A DNA stretch of 64,000 nucleotides from PFJX01 sp963713085. GTDB taxonomy: Bacteria > Pseudomonadota > Gammaproteobacteria > Burkholderiales > Thiobacillaceae. The notes beneath the pieces are model-generated. The model was not told the DNA's origin, did no database searches, and saw only the letters and a list, made by a program, of their open reading frames with translations. The translations under genes were made by a program, and so were the position numbers. Location: assembly GCA_963713085.1 (NCBI GenBank), contig CAVQKQ010000024.1, positions 108,584 to 172,583 of the forward strand, written 5' to 3'. Below, in pieces: positions 30,926 to 39,466 of the stretch (position 1 is the stretch's first letter; each line of letters starts with the position of its first letter).

Positions 30926-32662
30926 TCACGGTAGCGTTCTGGCGACACGGGAGCCCAAGTTGTAGTTGCGTTTCGAGGGCTCGAACCAGTCGTGTTTGGC
31001 CGAGCGCACGTAGGCGGGATCGTAGTCCCAACTGCCGCCACGATAGACACGCCGGGAACAATCGCCGTCATAACAATCCTGTACCCACTCCCACACGTTG
31101 CCGCTCATGTCGTACAGGCCATAAGCATTGGCCTGCTTCTGCCCGACCGGGTGGGTCTTTTTTTCTGAGTTTTGGTCGTACCAGGCCACCGCATCGACAT
31201 TGTCGCTGCCGCAGTATTCATGTGAGTTGCCACCGTCGCAGGCGGTTTTCCATTCGTCCTCCGTCGGCAGGCGGTATTGCTTGCCGGTCAGCTCGTTAAG
31301 CTTCTTCAGATAATCCTGCACATCGTTCCAACTCACCTGTTCCACCGGGCAGTCGCCACAGCCTTTGAAGTAGGACGGGTCGCGCGCCAGCACAGCGTGC
31401 CATTCGGCCCGGGTCACCTCGTACTCGCCGATCTCGTAACCGCGCCCAGGGATGGCGACCATCTGGGGTTCCATCAGGTCGATGGCTTTATTGGGCGTCT
31501 CGCCCTGATTAGCCAGGTGCAGGGTGTCGACCACCGCCTGCCGGCCACTGGCCTAGGGACCGGCCAATCGCAGCCACTCGGCATAGTCGGCCTTGGCCTC
31601 GGCATGGCGGCCGAGCCGATGCAGCGCGGCGGCTTCCAGGCGCAGCAGGTCAAGATTGCTCCGGTCCGCCCCGCGCAGGCGCTGGATCATGGGCAGGGCT
31701 GCCTTGGCCTCGTCGAAGTTACCGACCTTGAGAATTGGCTGTAGGCCTTGCAGCAGTTTGCGCTGGACCTCCCTGAGCTTCGGGTAGGGTCCGTATTCGG
31801 CGAGCATCCGGCTGACGTTTTCGAATAGCGTGATCGTGGGCTCCCTCGCCACCCGCCGGTCCAGGTTGTTCATCTCGTCATACAGGGTGAGTCCAGAAGG
31901 CAGGGAAATGGACGCTGGGTATGGCAGCGGCAGCTTGGCCAGCATGGCCTGGGTGCGATCCGACACTTCACTTCCAGCCGGAGCCACCTCCAGAGCCCGC
32001 TGATAGGCTTTGCGTGCCCCCATGAGGTCGCCGATGTGGGTCAGGGACTGGCCCAGGAAGTGCCAGGCCAGCGCGTTCTTCGGGTCGGCGGCTACCACCT
32101 CCCTGAACAAGCTCGCGGCCCGGTTGTAGTCACCGGCCTGAAAGGCTTGGGCCGCTTGGTCGGTACGGGCGGCGACATTCCGGGCTGGGACGGCCTGGGT
32201 CCTGGTCTGGGTCGCGGGCTCCGCCTTGGCGAATAGGCCGAGCATGGCCTTGTCGTTGGAACGCCGGGCGATATCGGCAGCGGTCATGCCCGCAACGCTG
32301 GCTACGCCGGGGTCGGCGCCATGGTCGAGGAGGTACTTGGCCACCGCCGGATTGCCGGAGAGCACCGCCGCCATCAGTGGCGTCTCGCCCTTGCCGGAGC
32401 GATGGTTGATGTTGGCCCCGGCCTTGGCCAGGGCCTCGACCGCCTCGGCCTTGCCGCCGCTGGCGGCGATCATGAGGGCGGTCCAGCCGTCCGGATCGGC
32501 GGCGTCCACGTCCACCCCGGCGGCCAGTGCCTTGCGGATAGGGATGACGCTGCCCTTCTCGGCCGCAATGAACAGCGCCCCGGGATCAGCGGCGCGGGCG
32601 GACCAGGCCGGCAGGCTGACGAGAACTAGCAGCAGCAGGAGATTACGAAGGGTCAGTCGCAT
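30926..32662 (-). pseudogene. exported ankyrin-TPR-SUMF1 protein, interrupted by an amber codon
   Basis: Paralogue of the intact gene at 33814-35853. The signal peptide LLLLLVLVSLPAWSARA leads into ankyrin repeats (DGWTALMIAASGGKAEAVEAL, GETPLMAAVLSGNPAVAKYLL), a TPR block (FQAGDYNRAASLFREVVAAD) and, after a TAG at 31553-31555, a SUMF1-type domain to 30926. The stop is in frame: the residues after it (ASGRQAVVDTLHLANQ) align with TSGRQVVVDNLELANQ of the intact paralogue. Either a nonsense mutation or two separate products; a GTG at 31534 could start the second part but has no good ribosome site. The SUMF1 part is shorter than in the paralogue and lacks the catalytic Cys pair. Confidence 0.75.
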
Positions 32663-32719
32663 GGTGTTGGCTCCCTGGGTTTTGATGATTTGGAATGATG
32701 GGGTCAGCAATGGGATGGG

Positions 32720-33589
32720 TCAGTGCACGTTGCACATCCCGCCCGACGTGAACATCGGGGTCATCCGGTCGACCTCGCCTTGAAGATAGGCCAGGGTCTG
32801 GGCCGCGTTCGCATTGCTGGCGGGACAGGCACGCCTGATCTCGGGAATGGCGCGGTTGCGGTAGTAGTCGTACAGGGGCCGCTGGGCCTGGCACATGCTG
32901 CCGCCAGCCAGAGTGCCGGTAATGCGTTCGAGTTCTGCGGAGAGGTTATTGACCGTGCTCTCGCAGTCCCCCGTGGCTCCGCCACCGCCACCGCTGCTGC
33001 TAGTCGCAGCGGTGGCCACGCGGTTCGCCTGTTGCTCGCAGGCGCTGTTGCAACTGGTTTGCTCCGGGTAGCAGCGCGCCCGCACATCGTCGGACTGCTG
33101 GGCCTGGCTCATCGCCTGCTGGGTCATGGCCTGACTGCTGCCAAACCCGCCCAGCAGCACTCCGACCAGGCTCTGGGTGGTGAGGGAACTGGCCTGGCTT
33201 TCACAGCGGGTGAAAGCCTCGGAGCAACCGCTTTGGCACTGGCTCAATGCCGCCAGCCGGGCGGCATTGGCCCTTTCAGCCGCCTGTCTGCGTTGCTCGA
33301 TCTGCGCCTTCTGGCGTTGTTCCCTGGCCTGGGACTGGGCGTCTTGCCGTTCCTGCTGGCGCATCAGGTCTTCCAGGGAGGCGGGTGCCTGCCGCGCAGG
33401 GGATGGCGCAGCCGGTTGGCTTTGCTGCTGCATCAACTCTTCCAGGGACAGGGCCAGCTTGAAGGGCTCACCGCGCCAGAGGTTGACACTTGGCGCTGTT
33501 GGCAAGGCCTGGGCGGCCATGGCGGGCATGCTAACCAGTGCAAGAAAGAGCCAGCGCGCACAACGACCGATGTTGCTAAAAGTTTTCAT
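32720..33589 (-). CDS. exported Gln-rich coiled-coil protein with four-cysteine C-terminal domain
   Basis: 289 residues. The signal peptide (MKTFSNIGRCARWLFLALVS, cleaved near AMAA) is followed by two copies of a short motif (LSLEELMQQQ and ASLEDLMRQQ), an Arg/Gln/Ala coiled coil (about 75-120), a Cys-rich stretch (CQSGCSEAFTRC, CYPEQTSCNSACEQQ), and a C-terminal domain of 80 residues. That domain (DCESTVNNLSAELERITG to GGMCNVH) recurs almost unchanged in the proteins at 37276 and 42330. The ATG at 33589 gives the clean signal peptide; an upstream ATG adds 11 residues. Function unknown; the cysteines suggest disulfides in the periplasm. Confidence 0.72.
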   Translation of the reverse strand: MKTFSNIGRCARWLFLALVSMPAMAAQALPTAPSVNLWRGEPFKLALSLEELMQQQSQPAAPSPARQAPASLEDLMRQQERQDAQSQAREQRQKAQIEQRRQAAERANAARLAALSQCQSGCSEAFTRCESQASSLTTQSLVGVLLGGFGSSQAMTQQAMSQAQQSDDVRARCYPEQTSCNSACEQQANRVATAATSSSGGGGGATGDCESTVNNLSAELERITGTLAGGSMCQAQRPLYDYYRNRAIPEIRRACPASNANAAQTLAYLQGEVDRMTPMFTSGGMCNVH

Positions 33590-33813
33590 GAAGTATCTCT
33601 TAATGGTTACTTTGAATTTCAAGGACCGGCGGATAGATACAGCCCATGAATCGAAAGAACTGCACAGGACTATGGGGAGTGCCAGCTCTTTCGAAAATAA
33701 AAAGGTTCAGACTTCATTGCACCTAGCTTCCGGGCTGCGCTTGCTACTCCAGTGTTCTAGCGAGGATGGTTGTCATTTGTTCGCTGATCCCTGAAGGAGG
33801 TAAAGGGCAAGTA

Positions 33814-35853
33814 TTAATTGGTCCTGGCTAGACGGAACCCAAAGCCGAAATTCCGTGCCTCCTTCGGCCCAGCGTATCCACGTCTGGCTATTCGCACCCC
33901 CGGACCTTCCGGTGAGTTAACAAAGGAACCGCCGCGCACGCCACGAAATTTACAATCCACCGTCGACCAAGCGTTGCCATCGCGCGGGGCACCAGTGTAG
34001 TTGTCGTGATAGCAGTCCTCCACCCATTCAGTGATGTTGCCACTCATGTCATATAGGCCAAAAGTGTTGGGCTCGAAGCTCGCCACCGGGGCAGTGTAGG
34101 CATAGCCGTCGGTGCAGTCGAACCCCTTCCCCATGATCGGGTTTGGCTCCTGGGTCTTGCCTGTTCTGTCCCTAACGTTGGCATAATTACAGGCCTGGCT
34201 GGGGTTGTCGCCCCAGTAGTTTGCCGTCGCAGTGCCGGCCCGCGCCGCGTACTCCCATTCCGCTTCCGTCGGCAGCCGGTAGTTTCGTCCGCTCTTTTTG
34301 GATAACCATTGCGTGTAGGCCTGCGCATCCTGCCAGTTGACGCAGGCAACCGGGTGGCTGTCGTCCTGATGGAAGCCAGGGTTGCGCCAGTTCCGCCCTG
34401 AGCGTTTCTCGAATTGCCCACCCTCGAAGGTCCAGCATTGGTCACCGGCGTCATATCCGCTCTCGTTGACGAAGGCGGTGAACTGGCCGCGTGTGATCTC
34501 AGTTTTCGACAGACTGAAGCCAGCCACAGTGACCTGATGTTGCGGGCTTTCATCGTCCTGGTGGCCAGCCTCCTCCAATGGGCTGCCCATCAGGAACCTG
34601 CCACCCGGAATGTCGACCATTTCCGGGCAATCCGGGCAATCGCGGCCGCCGCCTACGTTGTCCATGGCTTTGGGCATCTCGGCTTGGTTGGCTAGTTCTA
34701 GGTTATCCACCACCACCTGCCGGCCACTGGTCTTGGCACCGGCCCGCCTCAACCATTCAGCGTACCCAGCCTTGGCCTCGGCGTAGCGGCCGAGCTGATG
34801 CAGGGCCAGGGCCTCCTGCTTCAACAGATCCAGATTGTCCTTGTCCACAGCACGCAGGCGCTGAATGTTTGGCAAGGCGTTCCTTGCTTCTTCGGTGGTA
34901 CCCACCTTGAGTTCTGGAAGAAGTCCATGAAGCAGCTTGTGCTGGACCTGCGTTAGCTTTGTATAGGGTCCGTACTCGGCGATCATCCGACTGACGTCTT
35001 CAAACAGGGTGGGCTTGCCTTCTTGCTCCATCCGCCGGTCGAGCCCATTCATTTCATCATACAGAGTGAGACCGGAGGGCAGGGAGATCGTGGCCGGGTC
35101 CGGCAGAGGCAGATTGGCCAGCATGGCCTCAGTGCGGCTGGCCACCTCACTGCCAGCCGGGGCCGCCTCCAGGGCCTGTTGATAGGCTTTGCGCGCCCCC
35201 ATGAGATCACCAGTCTTGGCCAGTGATTGGCCGAGAAAGTGCCAAGCCAGGGCGTTCTTCGGGTCGGCGCCCACCACGTCCCGGAACAGGCTCGCGGCGC
35301 GGTTGTAGTCGCCCGCCTGGAAGGCAGCTGCGGCGGCATTGGTCTTGGCCTCGATCTGTTTAGTCGGGGGCTTGGCTGCTGTCGTCGTCCCTACGGCGCC
35401 GGCGGGCTGCAGCAGGCTGGCCAGTTCCCCATGCCCGGCTCGTCGCGCGATCTCGGCGGCGGTGAGGCCCAGGGCTGTGGTGGTATTGCGCTCCGCCCCC
35501 TTGGCCAGCAGCAACTTGACCAATTCCTCGCTGCCGGCCAGGGCGGCGGCCATGAGCGGCGTTTCCCCCTTGCCGGAGCGGGCGTTAATGTTGGCGCCCT
35601 TCTGGATTAGGAACTTGGCCGCGTCCACACGCCCGGAACTGGCAGCGAACATCAGGGCAGTCCAGCCGTCGCCATCTGCGGCATTCACGTCCAATCCCTT
35701 GCCGAGTTCCTGCTTGAGCCGGTGCATATCGCCCTGATCGGCGGCGGTGAACAAGGCGGCGGTATCCTGGGGCGAGGCGGACCAGGCGGGCAGGCTGAAC
35801 AGGGCGAACAAGAGCCACAGAATCTGGCTCAGGGTGACAAAGCGGGTGGTCAT
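33814..35853 (-). CDS. exported ankyrin-TPR-SUMF1 protein (intact)
   Basis: 679 residues. A signal peptide (ILWLLFALFSLPAWSAS) is followed by four ankyrin repeats at about 28-150 (DGWTALMFAASSGRVDAAKFL, GETPLMAAALAGSEELVKLL), a TPR region at about 165-245 (FQAGDYNRAASLFRDVVGAD, NALAWHFLGQSL), a helical middle, and a SUMF1/formylglycine-enzyme fold at about 410-679 (MVDIPGGRFLMGSP, PVACVNWQDAQAYTQWLS, YRLPTEAEWEYAAR, GLYDMSGNITEWVEDCY, RGGSF, GFGFRLART). The Cys pair that makes FGE catalytic is absent from the C-terminal segment, so this is more likely a binding fold. AAAGGAA precedes the ATG. Exported location is inferred from the signal peptide. Confidence 0.85.
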   Translation of the reverse strand: MTTRFVTLSQILWLLFALFSLPAWSASPQDTAALFTAADQGDMHRLKQELGKGLDVNAADGDGWTALMFAASSGRVDAAKFLIQKGANINARSGKGETPLMAAALAGSEELVKLLLAKGAERNTTTALGLTAAEIARRAGHGELASLLQPAGAVGTTTAAKPPTKQIEAKTNAAAAAFQAGDYNRAASLFRDVVGADPKNALAWHFLGQSLAKTGDLMGARKAYQQALEAAPAGSEVASRTEAMLANLPLPDPATISLPSGLTLYDEMNGLDRRMEQEGKPTLFEDVSRMIAEYGPYTKLTQVQHKLLHGLLPELKVGTTEEARNALPNIQRLRAVDKDNLDLLKQEALALHQLGRYAEAKAGYAEWLRRAGAKTSGRQVVVDNLELANQAEMPKAMDNVGGGRDCPDCPEMVDIPGGRFLMGSPLEEAGHQDDESPQHQVTVAGFSLSKTEITRGQFTAFVNESGYDAGDQCWTFEGGQFEKRSGRNWRNPGFHQDDSHPVACVNWQDAQAYTQWLSKKSGRNYRLPTEAEWEYAARAGTATANYWGDNPSQACNYANVRDRTGKTQEPNPIMGKGFDCTDGYAYTAPVASFEPNTFGLYDMSGNITEWVEDCYHDNYTGAPRDGNAWSTVDCKFRGVRGGSFVNSPEGPGVRIARRGYAGPKEARNFGFGFRLARTN

Positions 35854-36011
35854 GCTGTATTCCTTTCGGTCATTGAGGTTGTTTCGAAGGACCGTGGTTT
35901 GGCTTATAGCGGGACAGAATGCAGCTTGACAATTGCCGGATTAACGACAGGTATGGAAAGCAGCGCCGCAATCCACCACTCCACTCCAGCCGAATCATGT
36001 TCATTTCATTC

Positions 36012-37106
36012 CTACTTGATTCCGCACTGGGGGTGGCCACAGTTACTTGACCCCGACGATGCCGGTGGATTTGTGTAGGTTGGTGACTGTCGTGGGGCTG
36101 TGTAAGTGTTGGATGAGGGCGCGCTTGTCGTCCCCTGGTAGCTCGGCATGGATGGGGGCGGGATATAAGTTGGAACCGGGGCGGGTCGGCGCGCTGCCGC
36201 CGCTGCGTTGATACCCATTGAGAAGGCATTCATGAGGGTCTGCATCTGGGCCGCGCTCTCGGCTTGCTGCTGAGCCTGTTGTTGGGCCTGTATGCGCTGG
36301 GCGTCCTGGGCCTGTTGGGCCGCCTGTGCGCGTTGGGCGGCTTCTTGGCGCTGACGTTGCTGTTCGGCCAGTTGCCGTTGCTGTTCTTCTTGTTGGCGTC
36401 GTTGGGCCTCTTGCGCGGCCTCGCTCCTGCTTTGGGCGTCCATGATGCCCTCCAGGCTGGGGGGGGCGGACTGGGTGGTCTGATCATCGAACATCTGGTG
36501 AAGCAAGGGGTCCCCACTCGTGCCGAGATCCGCCTTGGCAGGCATGCCTTCCTGAACCCGCATGCGCTCGACTTCCTCGGGCATCATCGCCACCGGGGTT
36601 GTATGCCTCAAGGCGAAATTTTGCTCCAGGTTCTTCAGGCATTCCTCCCGGCTCTCCGGCCCGAAGCCGCATTTGGCCCGCATGGCGGCATAGTCCGCCG
36701 CGTCCTTTTGGGCCTGGATCGACATGATGTCGAGCATGCGCTTGCGGTTGTTCAGGGCTTGTTCGGCGGTGGGCGGCGGCGGGGTCCAGGCGGGACTGGG
36801 CGTCGCGGATCTTGCGGGCTCGGTTGGTGGAGGGTCGTTGCTTTCCGGCGTGTAGTTGGGATCGCTGTAATCCGGTTCCTTGGGCCGCACGCCGATCATC
36901 TCGTCCAAGCGACGCTTGGCGTTGTCATAGGACTGACTGATGCTATTCAGCTTGTCCTTCGCCTTGTTATACGTTTCATAGCCCGGTACCGTGGAGATGG
37001 GGTTTTCGAGGTCGGGGTCATACTTGCCTGATTCCGCAAGGGCGCCAGTGGTAACCATGGTGAGCAGACAGACGGCCTGGACCAGTGAAAGCGTGGATGT
37101 GTTCAT
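36012..37106 (-). CDS. exported Gln/Pro-rich coiled-coil protein
   Basis: 364 residues. It has a signal peptide (LVQAVCLLTMVTTGALA), a helical N-terminal region (ETYNKAKDKLNSISQSYDNA), a Pro-rich linker (about 85-115), a Cys pair in CGFGPESREECLKNLEQNF, the motif PSLEGIMDAQSR, a long Gln/Ala/Arg coiled coil (about 220-290) and a Pro/Ser/Thr-rich tail ending NCGHPQCGIK. The SLEGIM motif matches SLEELM and SLEDLM in the protein at 32720, which ties the two together. The ATG at 37106 follows GGGGGAGG. No known family recognised. Confidence 0.7.
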   Translation of the reverse strand: MNTSTLSLVQAVCLLTMVTTGALAESGKYDPDLENPISTVPGYETYNKAKDKLNSISQSYDNAKRRLDEMIGVRPKEPDYSDPNYTPESNDPPPTEPARSATPSPAWTPPPPTAEQALNNRKRMLDIMSIQAQKDAADYAAMRAKCGFGPESREECLKNLEQNFALRHTTPVAMMPEEVERMRVQEGMPAKADLGTSGDPLLHQMFDDQTTQSAPPSLEGIMDAQSRSEAAQEAQRRQQEEQQRQLAEQQRQRQEAAQRAQAAQQAQDAQRIQAQQQAQQQAESAAQMQTLMNAFSMGINAAAAARRPAPVPTYIPPPSMPSYQGTTSAPSSNTYTAPRQSPTYTNPPASSGSSNCGHPQCGIK

Positions 37107-37117
37107 GTGGCCCTCCC

Positions 37118-37765
37118 CCATATCATTCTGACTTTGCTATGAATACCAATCAGATCAAGGTGCGCGCCTTTGACAACTGGAGCACAGTTTTCATGCTTGA
37201 ACCTACTGTTTCCACTTCACAGAATATATGATCAATGAAGGCGGATCCCGAGCAGCCGTTCCTCATAGGTGATCTTCAGCGCACGTTGCACATCCCGCCC
37301 GGCGTGAACATCGGGGTCATCCGGTCCACCTCACCTTGCAGATAGGCCAGGGTCTGAGCCGCGTCCGCGTTGCTGGCGGGACAGGCGCGCCTGATCTCGG
37401 GAATGGCGCGGTTGCGGTAGTAGTCATACAGGGGCCGCTGGGCCTGGCACATGCTGCCACCGGCCAGGGTGCCGGTAATGCGTTCGAGCTCGACGGAGAG
37501 GTTGTTGACCGTGCTTTCGCAGTCCCCTGTTGCACTCCAAGAAGGCAAACTGAACAGGGCAACTATCGCGAGCGTGGACAGGGCCAAGATTCCAGGCCAA
37601 TTGGTGCTGGCAGAGTGTTCTTGGTGGTTATCATGGTGACGCATGGTGTTTGTCCTTTTATGATGGGCGTTGTACTTGACTCGGCTCGCGCGGAGCACAC
37701 CGCTTAAATTCTTGAATAAGCCACCAAGGGCCTTCCCTGACCTCCGCACGCATTTGGTGTGTATG
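37118..37765. repeat. 648-bp direct repeat, copy 1
   Basis: Matches 42172-42819 at an offset of 5,054 bp. I could find one mismatch (37723). It contains the whole 122-residue four-cysteine gene with 158 bp downstream and 121 bp upstream. The two copies flank the PEP-CTERM gene, the transposase relic, the trypsin-TPR gene and the small repeat protein. Confidence 0.95.
37276..37644 (-). CDS. small exported four-cysteine protein, copy 1
   Basis: 122 residues from the ATG at 37644 (AAAGGAC upstream). The N-terminus is His-rich, followed by one hydrophobic export segment (WPGILALSTLAIVALFSLPSW). The mature part is a single domain with four cysteines: DCEST, GSMCQAQRPLYDYYR, RRACPAS and GGMCNVR. 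The same domain ends the protein at 32720, and the gene is duplicated at 42330-42698. Nothing in it suggests an enzyme; two disulfides in the periplasm are likely. The DNA identity with copy 2 shows recent duplication. Confidence 0.75.
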   Translation of the reverse strand: MRHHDNHQEHSASTNWPGILALSTLAIVALFSLPSWSATGDCESTVNNLSVELERITGTLAGGSMCQAQRPLYDYYRNRAIPEIRRACPASNADAAQTLAYLQGEVDRMTPMFTPGGMCNVR

Positions 37766-38147
37766 GTGTCCACGCAGAGTTGAGTGCGCATCCTTCAAAT
37801 AAATGAGACGGAAATTCTTACACCCGCTGCTGGTAGGACAGGTTCCAGCTGAGCGAGGCTGATCCGGAGAGACATCGGTTGCTTGCCACAAACGGCATCC
37901 CAACTGATATACGGGTGGGATTGGTCGGCTGAATACTTATCAATTGGGTACGGTCTGTCCGGCGCATCGCGCCGGGCACTGGAGGTAGGTGCCGCATTGG
38001 CACTGACACAAGGGCTTGTCCATGCGTGAATGCCCTGTAACGGTAGGCAACCGAATTATTCAAGGAACGAGGTTTGCCCATATCCTCATTACCTGAACAG
38101 CGACAAAGGCCGCTGATCACCATGGGATGCCCCTTGGCGCATATACA
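37645..38147. other. intergenic region with repeat remnants
   Basis: Left part (to 37765) belongs to the 648-bp repeat. 37766-37835 is related to 39006-39066 and begins GTGTCCACGCAG. The rest (37840-38147) shows weak similarity to the longer repeat at 39029-39385 but is too diverged to align by eye. No gene is supported. Confidence 0.55.
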
Positions 38148-38885
38148 TCAGGCAATGAACGGGGTGCTATCCCGCCGCTGACGGCGCAGACCCGCTAGGC
38201 CCAGTACCCCAAGACCAATTAATGACAATACACTTGGTTCGGGGACTGATTGGATATCCGGGCGCCACAACCATGCACCAATAGAATCGGCATGAACCGT
38301 CGCATCGGTGCTTACATTACCTGCAACAGCAAATTCCTCTGATGTTTGCTGACTATCTGACACGCCATACACAATGGCAGCGTACCCAAAAGGATCTGGC
38401 TCCAGAGGATTAGGGGATGAGTTGGTCCAGCCGGCAACCTCGTGTGCGGTATCAACCATCCATTGAGGCGTAAACGCTGAGAAGAATGCCAAGGCTTCGC
38501 TATTGGTGGTGAAGTCAGCGTACACATACCCATTTATCGCAGGGTCGAACTGCGGCTCTCCAGTGGGCAAGAAATACGAAAACAGAGTCGCCACCTGCGC
38601 GTTGTCGGCCCATACCCAACCAGAAATATCAACTCCGCCGACAGAGCCTGTGCAAGCAGTAGCGCCATCGTTAGCGCATACCGAGTCGACATCATTCCAG
38701 CTCAGGCCACTTGAATCGGTCAGCTGTAGCCATTCCTTGCCGTGGCCGTCGTTGTAGATTGGCAGTGACCAGGCTTCGCCTGCCATAGCAAAGCAAATGA
38801 GCGCCAGGCAAGTTTTATTGACGATGGAAATACCAATAGGCCACCCTTTGCGACGCTGCTGATGAGTAATCGGTTTGCATCTCAT
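38148..38885 (-). CDS. PEP-CTERM exported protein
   Basis: 245 residues. A signal peptide (basic start, IVNKTCLALICFAMAGEAWS) precedes a beta-rich domain of about 170 residues (WLQLTDSSGLSWNDVDSVC, GWVWADNAQVATLFSYFL, WLWRPD). The C-terminal signal VPEPSVLSLIGLGVLGLAGL is followed by RRQRRDS. The pattern matches exosortase-processed PEP-CTERM proteins with a DUF-like domain containing VWADNAQV repeats. The ATG at 38885 has GGGAG six bases before it; the ATG two codons earlier sits too close to that site. The cognate exosortase is not in the window. Confidence 0.82.
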   Translation of the reverse strand: MRCKPITHQQRRKGWPIGISIVNKTCLALICFAMAGEAWSLPIYNDGHGKEWLQLTDSSGLSWNDVDSVCANDGATACTGSVGGVDISGWVWADNAQVATLFSYFLPTGEPQFDPAINGYVYADFTTNSEALAFFSAFTPQWMVDTAHEVAGWTNSSPNPLEPDPFGYAAIVYGVSDSQQTSEEFAVAGNVSTDATVHADSIGAWLWRPDIQSVPEPSVLSLIGLGVLGLAGLRRQRRDSTPFIA

Positions 38886-39466
38886 GGACATCTCCCACAG
38901 TTATAAACAGGTCCACGGCTGTGACAGGGTGGTGGTGCTCTTTCAGGTAGAAACTGAAAAATATTGTCGTGCCTCCCCGACCGACGCCCGCACTTGGATC
39001 ACATCGTGTCCACGCAGGGTTGAGTGCGCATCCTTCAAATGAATGAGTCGGAAAATTTGACACCCCTTTTTTGCCTGATTCAGATCGGTCCAACGATGGG
39101 TACGGAATTGATGCGGCATGGACCTGTCTGTTCGGATCAGGCATTGGCAGGGAATGCTGGACTGGCCTGACGCGCTGCGCTGCCGTCGTGGATGCCCTGT
39201 CCAGGCAGGACTGACTCGGTATTCGAACCAGGTCTTGCCATTGGGAATCCTGATAAATTCCCGAACACTCCCGCCTGTAATAGAGGTAAATTTCACGAAA
39301 AAATCAAAGAAGCAAGATGCGGTACCCGTCTTGAAGAAGATGAGCCGCATTCGATCGAACTGATCTAGGGGAGCGTGCCGGATAGTTGTTCCGTCCCGGA
39401 TGATTCCCTGGTGATGAGGCGATGTGGGATATTCGAGGCCCGAGAGGTTCTATTGGAACGGCTGCG
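38886..39466. other. intergenic region with repeat
   Basis: Contains the repeat 39006-39385 and the unknown left end of the transposase relic. The part next to the PEP-CTERM gene (38970-39020) resembles the upstream end of the duplicated four-cysteine unit, which suggests that all three minus-strand genes acquired the same upstream DNA. No other gene is supported. Confidence 0.5.
39006..39385. repeat. about 360-bp dispersed repeat, copy A
   Basis: 39029-39385 aligns with 42843-43191 with about 10-15 percent differences and small indels. Near the right end, the plus strand reads PHSIELI-stop-GSVPD, which resembles HLIELIYGAVSDP at the N-terminus of the LuxR gene at 44432. The repeat therefore carries a relic of a LuxR-type gene start. 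A short third copy lies at 37766-37835. Confidence 0.8.

Noticed and set aside
30926..31534. SUMF1 part as an active formylglycine-generating enzyme
   Set aside because: The Cys pair needed for catalysis is absent, and no sulfatase or other target gene is nearby.
28251..37644. Diversity-generating retroelement
   Set aside because: The SUMF1 C-termini resemble retroelement targets, but there is no reverse transcriptase and no template repeat in the window; kept only as a question in the findings.
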